DNA from: Paenibacillus sp. NFR01
GTDB lineage: Bacteria; Bacillota; Bacilli; Paenibacillales; Paenibacillaceae
DNA length: 64,000 nucleotides
Assembly (NCBI RefSeq): GCF_900111565.1
Contig: NZ_FOIK01000008.1
Coordinates: forward strand, 1 to 64,000
Direction of reading: 5' to 3'
Shown: positions 1 through 7,673 of the stretch, one piece after another
Position numbering within the stretch: position 1 is the first letter of the stretch
Layout of the letters: each line of letters opens with the position of its first letter
Made by a program: the position numbers and the translations under genes
Notes under the pieces: generated by a model
Told to the model about the DNA's origin: nothing
Database searches by the model: none
Seen by the model: only the letters and a program-made list of their open reading frames with translations

Positions 1-206
1 CTTTCATCCTCTCTTCAGGCGAAAAGAGGAATTATCCGGTATTAGCTACCGTTTCCGGTAGTTATCCCAGTTCATGGGGCAGGTTGCCTACGTGTTACTC
101 ACCCGTCCGCCGCTAAGCTTACCCCGAAGGATAAACTCCGCTCGACTTGCATGTATTAGGCACGCCGCCAGCGTTCGTCCTGAGCCAGGATCAAACTCTC
201 CATAAA
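1..206 (-). rRNA. 16S ribosomal RNA, 5' end (partial)
   Basis: The reverse complement begins TTTATGGAGAGTTTGATCC, followed by the universal 27F region and the V1/V2 region, so this is the first ~206 nt of 16S rRNA running off the left edge. The short V1 region and the following sequence look Bacillales-like. The exact mature 5' end is estimated by analogy with Bacillus. Confidence 0.97.
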
Positions 207-335
207 GGTGTTTGACTTGCTCATTTAAAACATCTGACGAGAATTTGCATTCTCTTTAATACTCACTCGTTGTTCAGTTTTCAAAGATCAAACTTTGTTT
301 CGCCGCTGCAATTTCTCATCAGCAGCAACTCTTAT
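207..335 (-). promoter_or_regulatory. rRNA leader with boxA-like antitermination element
   Basis: Transcribed leader between the rRNA promoter and 16S. On the minus strand, 276-290 reads TGATCTTTGAAAACT, nearly identical to the Bacillus rRNA boxA (TGCTCTTTGAAAACT) that recruits Nus factors. The rest is AT-rich, with no ORF. Confidence 0.75.
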
Positions 336-364
336 ACTATATCACAATCATTCGTATGTTGCAA
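336..364 (-). promoter_or_regulatory. SigA-type promoter of the rRNA operon
   Basis: On the minus strand TTGCAA (359-364), a 17-nt spacer, then TATAGT (336-341). Position and direction fit an rRNA promoter ~130 nt before mature 16S. Bases 365-478 show no gene or further strong element. Confidence 0.75.
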
Positions 365-478
365 GCATTTCTTTTTTCGAATGATTTGTGGCTCGCTACA
401 ATGCCCACTTTCAAACACAAGGCGCTGTAACAACGCTCACCTATAATACCCCAGATCACACCTAAAAAGCAACCCCTT

Positions 479-521
479 AAAAACAAAAAAGATAATCCGC
501 TTAAATATTAAGCAGATTATC
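479..521 (-). terminator. Rho-independent terminator after the transglutaminase gene
   Basis: Inverted repeat GATAATC-N-GCTTAA with its complement (491-521), followed on the minus strand by a U-rich tract (TTTTTTGTTT). It separates the transglutaminase-like gene from the rRNA promoter. Confidence 0.85.
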
Positions 522-544
522 CCGTAGATCTAGCAGAATTATAC

Positions 545-1345
545 TTAATAGAATTTAACGGCAGTATACTTATCGGCAGCTTTCACCAGGGTCGAAGCAG
601 CTGTTTTAGCCAAACCGGCGTCTACAGTAGTATCGATCGTTACCCATTTGCCGTTCAGCAACACTTCGTTCCAAGCATGGTAGGAAGAGACATAGCTTGT
701 GTTACCCATAACCAATTTGGTCGGAATGCCTTGGCTGCGGAGCATCGTAGCGAACAGGGAAGAGTAATCATAGCAGATGCCTTTCTTGGTTACCAGCGTG
801 TTATCGTTGTTAGGGATATAATCCGTGGTTACGTTCGAAGCTAAGGTATAGTCATATTTCACATTGGAAACAATATAGTTATAGATTGCTTTTACTTTTT
901 GCTCATCGGTTTTGAGGCCTGCTGTCAGTTGCGTTGCCTTCAGTACGGCTTTATCGGAAGGGCTCCATTTCACGTTTTGCACGGAGCTCAAATATACGGC
1001 GTTAGGATTGCTCAATTGCAGCGTTACAGATTCGGAAGCGACTACTTTATATTTATTGCCGCTTGTGTTCTCCAAAACGGATACTTTGTAGGTCCCGTTA
1101 CCTTGCTGCAGCGGGAAGTTCTCCGAAGCAACGTTGCTGTACAGATTGTAGTTGTAGCTGCTATCGTCTTTGGCGATCATCAATTTAATGCGTTTGTCTG
1201 CCGGAACATCATAAGAAACTGTAATAACGCCTTGACTCAATTTCGAGGTATCCAGCCAGTTGGCTGCACTCGCTTGAGCGGAACCGGCGTAAACCGTAGT
1301 GAAAACAATAAACAAGGCAATCAGCATGGATGATAATTTCTTCAT
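545..1345 (-). CDS. Secreted transglutaminase-like protein
   Basis: A 266-residue exported protein. Residues 1-26 form a signal peptide (KK, hydrophobic core, SAQASA cleavage region). Residues ~27-125 look beta-rich. Residues ~140-245 are a transglutaminase/protease-like core with a Cys191, His223, Asp238 triad (GICYDYSS, SYHAWNEV, WVTIDTT). The family contains thiol enzymes that cross-link or cleave peptides; substrate unknown, but secretion points to the cell wall or matrix. The start is set by AAAGGAG at 1354-1360, which directly abuts the 3' end of a c-di-GMP riboswitch. A second copy of the aptamer lies further upstream, so expression should follow c-di-GMP levels. A terminator follows the gene. 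Confidence 0.9.
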   Translation of the reverse strand: MKKLSSMLIALFIVFTTVYAGSAQASAANWLDTSKLSQGVITVSYDVPADKRIKLMIAKDDSSYNYNLYSNVASENFPLQQGNGTYKVSVLENTSGNKYKVVASESVTLQLSNPNAVYLSSVQNVKWSPSDKAVLKATQLTAGLKTDEQKVKAIYNYIVSNVKYDYTLASNVTTDYIPNNDNTLVTKKGICYDYSSLFATMLRSQGIPTKLVMGNTSYVSSYHAWNEVLLNGKWVTIDTTVDAGLAKTAASTLVKAADKYTAVKFY

Positions 1346-1360
1346 GGATAAAACTCCTTT

Positions 1361-1440
1361 CGGTAGCTGGCTGCCATCCCAAGGTTTGGGGAAGGCCCTG
1401 TAGCTTTGCGTCCCTGCCTTTCGACAGGTTTGCCGTTATC
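1361..1440 (-). promoter_or_regulatory. c-di-GMP-I (GEMM-I) riboswitch, gene-proximal copy
   Basis: The minus strand carries the GEMM-I hallmarks in order: CGGCAAACC, a CCTGTC-GAAA-GGCAGG tetraloop hairpin, GGGACGCAAAGC, a variable P3 arm, then GGCAGCCAGCTACCG closing P1. The G corresponding to Vc2 G20 is present, which fits c-di-GMP rather than cGAMP selectivity. The Shine-Dalgarno of the transglutaminase gene begins where the aptamer ends, so this copy may act on translation. Confidence 0.92.
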
Positions 1441-1502
1441 GTTTTAGCTTTATCTACTAAAACCGTTTAATAGAAAAGTAAGAATGACCGTCAATAAACA
1501 AC

Positions 1503-1600
1503 AAAAAAAGCCTCTTCATTCGGTAGCTGGCTGCCATCCCAAGGTTTGGGGAAGACCCTATAGCTTTGCGTCCCTGCCTTTCGACAGGTTTGCCGTTATC
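1503..1600 (-). promoter_or_regulatory. c-di-GMP-I (GEMM-I) riboswitch, distal tandem copy with U-tract
   Basis: The aptamer at 1521-1600 is identical to the proximal copy at all but two of 80 positions (1555 and 1560). All GEMM-I landmarks are retained. It is followed on the minus strand by GAAGAGGC and seven Ts (1503-1509). AGCC inside the 3' aptamer strand could pair with GGCT before the Ts, which would make a weak terminator that ligand-bound P1 competes with. The aptamer is clear; the expression platform is inferred. Confidence 0.9.
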
Positions 1601-1621
1601 GTGTTTAGCTTTTCTAGTTAT

Positions 1622-1649
1622 ATAGTATCATATATTTGCCAGGATACAA
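1622..1649 (-). promoter_or_regulatory. Possible promoter of the riboswitch-transglutaminase transcript
   Basis: Minus strand TTGTAT (1644-1649), 16-nt spacer, TACTAT (1622-1627), located just upstream of the distal aptamer. Match is moderate. No terminator separates it from the sortase gene, so read-through is also possible. Confidence 0.45.
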
Positions 1650-1699
1650 GGAATAATTTGCTAGATTACCGCAGAATCGATGAATTTCTTTCCATTTTT

Positions 1700-2362
1700 T
1701 CACAAAATCTTCGCATGGACGATAAGACGATGGGTTGGATGAACGAGCGGATCACAGGTAATCAAGGTTAACAACTGGTCTTTGCCGTTGCCCTTCAGCA
1801 CAGAAACATCCGTTGGTTCTACGATGGAAATGTCGTATACCTTGTACCGGTACTTCTCTCCGCTTGTCTGAATGTCAATGACGTCCCCGATTTCAACCTC
1901 GTTTAGACGATTAAACAATCTGCCCGTCGTTCTGGCCCGGTGTGCGGCGATGGCCGCATTCCCGACCTCTCCAAACGTTGTTGTCTCCTTCATATGCGCC
2001 GCAGCAAATTTCATATTGGCTTTCGTTGCCCCTTCCAGGACAGGCAGCTTCAATCCGATTTTATCAATCGTGATCACCGCAATAACTTTGCCGCCCGGCT
2101 TAATATCCGGCGTGGCCGTCGCCGAAGGCTGGGGCTCGTCCGCTTCATCCGCTCCCTCGGCAAGCAGTTCGGTGACCGCCGCATAGGATTGGGTCAGATC
2201 GGAATCCGGAGTGGACGACGGCGCTCTCGCCGGTTCGGTATAGGCCTGTTCTGCCTCTTCCAGCAGCTTTTGCTGCTCCCGGTCATTCATCCACTCGCTC
2301 GCTTTCGGATACAGCATGACAAGCACGCCAATGATGATAATCAAATAAGAAAGTTTACGCAT
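1700..2362 (-). CDS. Class D-type sortase
   Basis: A 220-residue membrane-anchored sortase. One N-terminal membrane segment (residues 4-18) is followed by an acidic, proline-rich linker (~30-90) and a sortase beta-barrel (~92-220). Catalytic residues are visible: His141 (AAHRA), Cys203 in TLITCDP, and Arg212 (THRLIV). Sortases are transpeptidases attaching LPXTG-like proteins to peptidoglycan; class D is assigned from length and from the TLxTC context in bacilli. No sorting-signal substrate is encoded in this window. Start: ATG preceded by AAAAGGAGAGG. It is the last gene of the minus-strand glycosyltransferase run. Confidence 0.87.
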   Translation of the reverse strand: MRKLSYLIIIIGVLVMLYPKASEWMNDREQQKLLEEAEQAYTEPARAPSSTPDSDLTQSYAAVTELLAEGADEADEPQPSATATPDIKPGGKVIAVITIDKIGLKLPVLEGATKANMKFAAAHMKETTTFGEVGNAAIAAHRARTTGRLFNRLNEVEIGDVIDIQTSGEKYRYKVYDISIVEPTDVSVLKGNGKDQLLTLITCDPLVHPTHRLIVHAKIL

Positions 2363-2395
2363 CCGATCCTCTCCTTTTGTTAGACCCGAATGACA

Positions 2396-2812
2396 TTACT
2401 CCTCTTTGGCAAGCGAGACGCTGCGGAATACCCATAGCCGGCTGCCGAAGAAATTAACGATGACCGTTACAAAGGTCACCAGCACTTTCGAGACCAGCAC
2501 GTTCATACCGAACGTATCCGTCAACAAATGAATCAGCAGCACGGAAAGTCCGAGCACCAGCAGATTCAATACGATAAATCGCGCGAGCTGCATCCGGTCG
2601 CCTTGTCCTTGATCGCGGAACGTCACTTTTTTATTCCAGAAAAAACTGTTGGCCGTACCGGCACTGTATGAAATCACCTGAGCGGGCGTGTTGGCCAGCC
2701 CCAGCGAATGCAGCAGCGTAAATACAGCAAAATCAATGAGCGTATTGAGCAAGCCAACCGCGTTGAACTTGAGAAAACGGGCGAATTCCGCCTTGTAGCT
2801 TTTTTCAGGCAT
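2396..2812 (-). CDS. GtrA-family membrane protein
   Basis: A 138-residue protein with four predicted membrane segments and the GtrA signature region (FLKFNAVGLLNTLIDF near the N-terminus, FWNKKVTFRD in the middle, FFGSRLWVF at the end). GtrA proteins are thought to move polyprenyl-phosphate-linked sugars across the membrane for surface glycosylation. Its ATG overlaps the stop of the upstream GT2 gene by 8 bp, which suggests translational coupling and a GtrA/GtrB pair. Confidence 0.88.
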   Translation of the reverse strand: MPEKSYKAEFARFLKFNAVGLLNTLIDFAVFTLLHSLGLANTPAQVISYSAGTANSFFWNKKVTFRDQGQGDRMQLARFIVLNLLVLGLSVLLIHLLTDTFGMNVLVSKVLVTFVTVIVNFFGSRLWVFRSVSLAKEE

Positions 2813-3791
2813 GCGGATGCCCTCCCTGCCCTTCCCCGGTTAGCGTCTCGTCCTCCTTATCCCCATAGCCAAAGGTCTCCCGTACGATGTACAGCGGCCG
2901 ATCCTTGGATTCGTCATAAATGCGTCCGATATATTCGCCGATCACCCCCAGCAGCATCAGCACGATGCCGTTAAACAACAGGTTGACGCCGACGATCGAG
3001 GTCCAGCCCGGAACCGTCCAATTGGTAAAGAGGCGCTGGAACACGACGAAAAACAGATATAAGAAGCTGGATAAGGACAAAGCGAACCCGATATAGGAAG
3101 CGATTTTCAGCGGTTTATGCGAAAAAGAGGTGATGCCGTCCAGCGCAAAGCGGATCATTTTTTTGAGCGGGTATTTCGTCTCTCCGGCAAAACGCTCCTC
3201 GCGGACATACTCCACCATCGTTTGCCTGAAGCCAACCCAGCTTACGAGACCGCGGACATAACGGTTTTTCTCCTTAAGCCCGCGCAGCACGGCGCATACT
3301 TTCTGGTCGATCAGACGGAAGTCGCCGGTATCGGTTGGAATCTCCACGCTGGTCATGCTGGCCAGCAGGCGGTAGAACATTTTGGCCGTCGTTTTCTTGA
3401 ACAGCGTTTCACCGTGGCGCTTAATCCGCTTCGCATACACCACTTCGTAGCCCTGTTTCCACTTGGCGATCATCTGCAGAATGACTTCCGGCGGGTCCTG
3501 TAGGTCGGCGTCAATGACGACAACCGCATCCCCTGCAGCATAGTCCATTCCGGCTGAAATCGCGACCTGATGACCGAAATTGCGTGAAAAATCAATCAGC
3601 TTCACATGCGCGTCGCGTACGCTGATCTCCTGCATGATCTCAACGGTGCGATCCCGGCTTCCGTCATTCACAAAAATCAACTCGTACGTGTCGCCGCAAT
3701 TCTCCATGACGGCTTTGAGGCGCTCATACGTATGGGAAATGACGGCCTCCTCGTTGTACATGGGAACAATTATACTATATCTGGCTTTCAC
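2805..3791 (-). CDS. Family 2 glycosyltransferase, GtrB/DPM1-like
   Basis: A 328-residue GT2 enzyme. The GT-A domain spans ~1-230 (YSIIVPMYNEE, VFVNDGSRDRT-type loop, ID-AD-LQDPP DxD region, TGDFRLID). Two C-terminal membrane segments lie at ~235-300. Enzymes of this type load a hexose from a nucleotide sugar onto undecaprenyl phosphate, here probably supplying the PMT-like enzymes encoded upstream. The start is GTG, with GGAAGG 8 nt before it. It overlaps gtrA by 8 bp and follows the large PMT gene by 44 bp. Confidence 0.92.
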   Translation of the reverse strand: MKARYSIIVPMYNEEAVISHTYERLKAVMENCGDTYELIFVNDGSRDRTVEIMQEISVRDAHVKLIDFSRNFGHQVAISAGMDYAAGDAVVVIDADLQDPPEVILQMIAKWKQGYEVVYAKRIKRHGETLFKKTTAKMFYRLLASMTSVEIPTDTGDFRLIDQKVCAVLRGLKEKNRYVRGLVSWVGFRQTMVEYVREERFAGETKYPLKKMIRFALDGITSFSHKPLKIASYIGFALSLSSFLYLFFVVFQRLFTNWTVPGWTSIVGVNLLFNGIVLMLLGVIGEYIGRIYDESKDRPLYIVRETFGYGDKEDETLTGEGQGGHPHA

Positions 3792-3835
3792 CTTCGTACC
3801 TTCCCTTCAATAGGATGCGGCAGCGCCGCCCCTTC

Positions 3836-6800
3836 CTAGAATACCCAGGAAGGGAACCAGCGCAGCACATCTTTTACATAATCTCCGCTGACCTGCATGC
3901 CCGAGAGCACCGGATAAAACATAATAAACAGAATCAAGGCCCCGGCTACATAGACCAGCCGCAGCTTAAACGCATCTTTGTACTTGCTCTCCAGCAGCTT
4001 GAAAATGTAGACAATGGCCAGAATGAAAAACGGCACCATCGCAAAATAGTGATACAGGAACGTCTCCCGCGGGACAAGCATCCACGGCGCATACTGCGAA
4101 AAGAAGGCGATCCAGATCATGTAGAGCGACTTTTCTTTATTTTTGATGGTAAGCCAGACGGATGCCAGCAGGGCAAAGATCCCGGTCCACCAAATCAGCG
4201 GATTCCCCATGGTAACGATGCTGCTGACCTGCCCTTCCGGAAGGCCATCGCCGCCGCTGAAGAACCAGACCGGCCGCTTCATGAACGGCCACTCCCACCA
4301 GGAGGAAGCGAACGGATGCGTCGCTACAAGCTGACTGTGATAGTCGTACATATTTTTCTGCGCTTCAATGAGCCCTTTAAAAGTATAACCCTCGGAGGTA
4401 ACGGACAACACCGGAATAAACGACAAGCTGTAGCTGACCGCAGGAATAATCACAAAGAACAGCACACAGCTGGCCAAGGTGAGTATCGTATTTTTCCAGA
4501 ACGACCGGTCCGCCTTCCGGCAGGCCTCTTTCAGCTCCTGATCGGCAAGTTTGCCTTCGCCCAGCAGCCGTCCCGCCGCCTTATATTCGCGGTAACGCTC
4601 AAAGAGCGACAAGCCGAGCATGACCGCCAGACCGGCGCCGCCATACAGCACGATCCATTTGGACGCTACCCCGATGCCGAAGAACAGCCCCGACCAGAAC
4701 AGCGGCACCAGCGTTTTGCCAAGCGGCTGCTTGAAGAAGTTCATCGTCGCGTAACGCTGCATGAAGTAGAACATCAGCATAATGAAAAACACGCCGTAAA
4801 CGTCGATGGTCGAGATGCGCGTCTGGGTGAAGTGCATGAAATCGAGCGCGAACAGCCCGGCCGCCAGCGCGGCGTACCCAGTCTTGCGGAACAGACGCAG
4901 CGCCATCATGTAGATCAGCGGCAGCATACCGATGCCGAACAATGTACCTATGATGCGCCAGCCGAACGGATTGACGCCGAACAGTTCCATCCCGACGGAA
5001 ATCAGCAGTTTGCCGAGCGGCGGATGCGTATTCTCGTAAGGCACAATGCCGTGCAGGTATTCGTAGGCCGTCCGGGCATGATAGATTTCGTCAAAATACG
5101 TACTGTTCATATACCCCGAATGAGCCGGAACGAGCGCTTGCTCATCGAATAGATTCGCCGGCGTTCCGCGCTTCGCGGTTCCGCTGTCCGGGGATACGCT
5201 GGCAACCGGAAGCGGCTCGGTTCCCCCCTGGCCGTAAACCGCGATTTCATGCAGAAGGAAGCCCGGCGTATCAACGGTCAGCTTCACGTAACGCGCGGCA
5301 ACATTGACGGGCTGGCTTTTCCAGATGAATACATTGCCGACATCCTCATCGACATTCAGCGGGTTACTCCAATTATCAGGGGTCTGGCTGAATTCCAGCT
5401 TAAATTTGCCCGTGCCGACGCCGCCGAAAATATTGACTTGCTCCAGCTGCCGGCTCTCGCCGAGATCAACGTAGAAGCTCTCCCCGGAGGCGGCAGGCTG
5501 CCAGACGGTCTCCGGCGATTTCGCCGAACCGAGATGAAACAGCGCAAGCGCGGCATAAACCGCCGTGATACCCAGCATCCAGATCCAGTCCTTACGCCCC
5601 AGCTTGAAGCGCGGACGGATCCCCTCCGCAGAGAGCGGCCGGATCGCCTCGACGGTTTCAGTATCCGCCTGATCAAACTCTTGCTTGGTAAGGGGCGGGG
5701 CCAGCGGCTTCACCCGTTTGCGGAGATACACTTCATTGCCCACGTAGAGCATATAAACAAACAAAATGAGATTCGCAATGGCCGTCACCAGCACAATTCC
5801 GTCCGATGGCGGATTGTTTCCGGCATTCAGATGCGCCAGCGTATAGGCAACGTTAATGTACAACGTCAGGCTCTGGCCGAGGAACAGCATCAGGAAACGC
5901 CGGTCCTTGCTCTCGATATAAGCAAACAGGCCAAGGAGAATAGCCGGATACATATAGCGCTCGTGCATTTTTGTACCCAGGACAAACATGAACACGATCA
6001 GCAGCAGGCCGACAAAGAACGATTTGGACAGCTCTTTGGGATTCTTTTTGAATGAAAAATGAGCGGCGGTCGCAACAGCGGCCAGAATGCTGATAAAGCC
6101 CCATGTCCGATAAGGTATGCCAAGCCATGTCTGATCGATGCCTGCCCACAACGGATCCGTCAATGCATACAAATTAAACGCATTAACGGTTGAATACGGA
6201 TAGGACGTAAGCGTGCTTTTGTATAGATCGATCAGACCGCCCAGACCTCCGTTGGACCAGAAGAACGGCGCCGAGAGCAGGCTGAACAGGCCGAGCCCGT
6301 ACAAAGCGCCAAGGCCGAGCTGCTTCCAGGCACGATGATGGAAAAAGGCAAATATCAATACCGGCGTGAAGATAAGCGCCTGCGGTTTAACGAGCACCGC
6401 CAACGCAAACCAGATAGCGGAAGACACGAATCTTTGTTCCACGGCACCGATGATACTCAGGATCAATAACAGCATAAAGAAGGAATCCGCCTGGCCCCAG
6501 GCTGCCGAATCGATCAGCACCGCCGGGTTAAACAAATAGAGCAGCACCAGGCCGACGGCTATGCCGGAACCGACCTTTTTTCGTCCGTAACGGTATAAAA
6601 TGGCGCCAAGCGCAAGATCGGATAAAATGGCCGGAAGCTTGAACAGCAGCGTCTCGCCGCCGGAGCCGTGGGCAAACCCGAACCAGCCTCTGATGACGCT
6701 GAGCGCATACAGCACATACAAATAACCCGGAGGATAGTCGGCAAAATAGCCTTCCGCATAAAATTTACCTGGCCCGACATCCACCATCCGTTGTCCCCAG

Positions 6801-7654
6801 GACATAAATGTATCCATGTCGTTTTTGTAACCCTGGGCCGTAAGCGCAATCCAGATCCGCAATATAAACGCCAGCCCGAAAATGACATACAGCCAGCGCG
6901 TGTAAATCGCCGCCGGCCGATCAAGCAGCCTATTGCTGCGGAAGGACCGGCGGTACATCACCGCAAAAAGGATGCCGAACAAGCCGGAAAGCAGCAGAAT
7001 CTTGGCCGGAGACACTTTATGCGGCGCCTGCGCCTCGCTGCTAGCTCCATCCTGCGCAGCCGCGCCGCTGTCCAGCGAAATGACCGCTGTGCCATCCGGC
7101 ACGGCGTCGACTTGCTCCACGGACAGGTCATCAAAATACGCTTTCCCCTGGATCAGGCTGGAGTATCCACCCAAAGCGGCGCCGACGCTAAGTTCGTGCT
7201 GATCTTTGCCGGTCTGCCCGTAGAATTCCAGATACTGCCATTGCCCGCCGGTATCCGTTACAGCGGGATAGCCGCTAGCGATACCGACCGGAAAAATGTT
7301 GGCTCCCAGGCCTTGCCCTGCAGCACCGGCTACGTTGACATATCCGGAGATTTTATAATACCCTTCCGGCTCCACCTCTATGGTCTGAATCCACTTCAGA
7401 TGATTCGGCTCCAAATTCTCGATAACCGCCGCTTGGCTTCCGGAGTGGACTACCTCAGATTGGACCGAGATTGAACCCGACGTCTCTCCGGCAATCCAGC
7501 TATCCGGGGTCCAGCCCGCCGGAACGCCGCCATCCCCTTCCTCAAATCCCGGATTCTGCAGCAGATTGCCTTCCGCAAAAGCGCTTGATACCGGAAGCAG
7601 CATTGCCAGCACCATAATGGCGACTACCGCGAGCTTTCGTGTCCATTTGAACAT
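3836..7654 (-). CDS. Large fused membrane mannosyltransferase (lectin-like, GT-C, discoidin-like, PMT)
   Basis: A 1272-residue protein with two GT-C-type membrane halves. In order: signal sequence (1-28); a beta-rich carbohydrate-binding-like domain starting NLLQNPGFEEG (~30-190); a first polytopic GT-C unit (~230-650; DMDTFMSWGQR, DYPPGYLYVLY, MHERYMYP); a soluble discoidin-like domain (~700-800; KFKLEFSQTPDNW, RYVKLTVDTPG); and a C-terminal PMT/GT39 unit (~830-1272; YFDEIYHARTAYEYLHG, NTHPPLGK). GT39 enzymes transfer mannose from a lipid carrier to proteins at the outer membrane face; what this fusion modifies is unknown. The ATG at 7654 is preferred over a longer reading from 7699: it has GGGGAG upstream, starts a proper signal peptide and avoids overlap with the neighbouring gene. 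Confidence 0.85.
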   Translation of the reverse strand: MFKWTRKLAVVAIMVLAMLLPVSSAFAEGNLLQNPGFEEGDGGVPAGWTPDSWIAGETSGSISVQSEVVHSGSQAAVIENLEPNHLKWIQTIEVEPEGYYKISGYVNVAGAAGQGLGANIFPVGIASGYPAVTDTGGQWQYLEFYGQTGKDQHELSVGAALGGYSSLIQGKAYFDDLSVEQVDAVPDGTAVISLDSGAAAQDGASSEAQAPHKVSPAKILLLSGLFGILFAVMYRRSFRSNRLLDRPAAIYTRWLYVIFGLAFILRIWIALTAQGYKNDMDTFMSWGQRMVDVGPGKFYAEGYFADYPPGYLYVLYALSVIRGWFGFAHGSGGETLLFKLPAILSDLALGAILYRYGRKKVGSGIAVGLVLLYLFNPAVLIDSAAWGQADSFFMLLLILSIIGAVEQRFVSSAIWFALAVLVKPQALIFTPVLIFAFFHHRAWKQLGLGALYGLGLFSLLSAPFFWSNGGLGGLIDLYKSTLTSYPYSTVNAFNLYALTDPLWAGIDQTWLGIPYRTWGFISILAAVATAAHFSFKKNPKELSKSFFVGLLLIVFMFVLGTKMHERYMYPAILLGLFAYIESKDRRFLMLFLGQSLTLYINVAYTLAHLNAGNNPPSDGIVLVTAIANLILFVYMLYVGNEVYLRKRVKPLAPPLTKQEFDQADTETVEAIRPLSAEGIRPRFKLGRKDWIWMLGITAVYAALALFHLGSAKSPETVWQPAASGESFYVDLGESRQLEQVNIFGGVGTGKFKLEFSQTPDNWSNPLNVDEDVGNVFIWKSQPVNVAARYVKLTVDTPGFLLHEIAVYGQGGTEPLPVASVSPDSGTAKRGTPANLFDEQALVPAHSGYMNSTYFDEIYHARTAYEYLHGIVPYENTHPPLGKLLISVGMELFGVNPFGWRIIGTLFGIGMLPLIYMMALRLFRKTGYAALAAGLFALDFMHFTQTRISTIDVYGVFFIMLMFYFMQRYATMNFFKQPLGKTLVPLFWSGLFFGIGVASKWIVLYGGAGLAVMLGLSLFERYREYKAAGRLLGEGKLADQELKEACRKADRSFWKNTILTLASCVLFFVIIPAVSYSLSFIPVLSVTSEGYTFKGLIEAQKNMYDYHSQLVATHPFASSWWEWPFMKRPVWFFSGGDGLPEGQVSSIVTMGNPLIWWTGIFALLASVWLTIKNKEKSLYMIWIAFFSQYAPWMLVPRETFLYHYFAMVPFFILAIVYIFKLLESKYKDAFKLRLVYVAGALILFIMFYPVLSGMQVSGDYVKDVLRWFPSWVF

Positions 7655-7673
7655 CGTCCCTAACTCCCCATCT

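Noticed and set aside
1361..1605. Direct repeats of an insertion element
   Set aside because: The duplicated 80-nt unit matches the c-di-GMP-I aptamer in sequence and folding landmarks, so it is a tandem riboswitch rather than an IS remnant.
3815..5152. 445-codon open frame on the plus strand
   Set aside because: Antisense to the PMT fusion; Arg/Gln/His-rich shadow.
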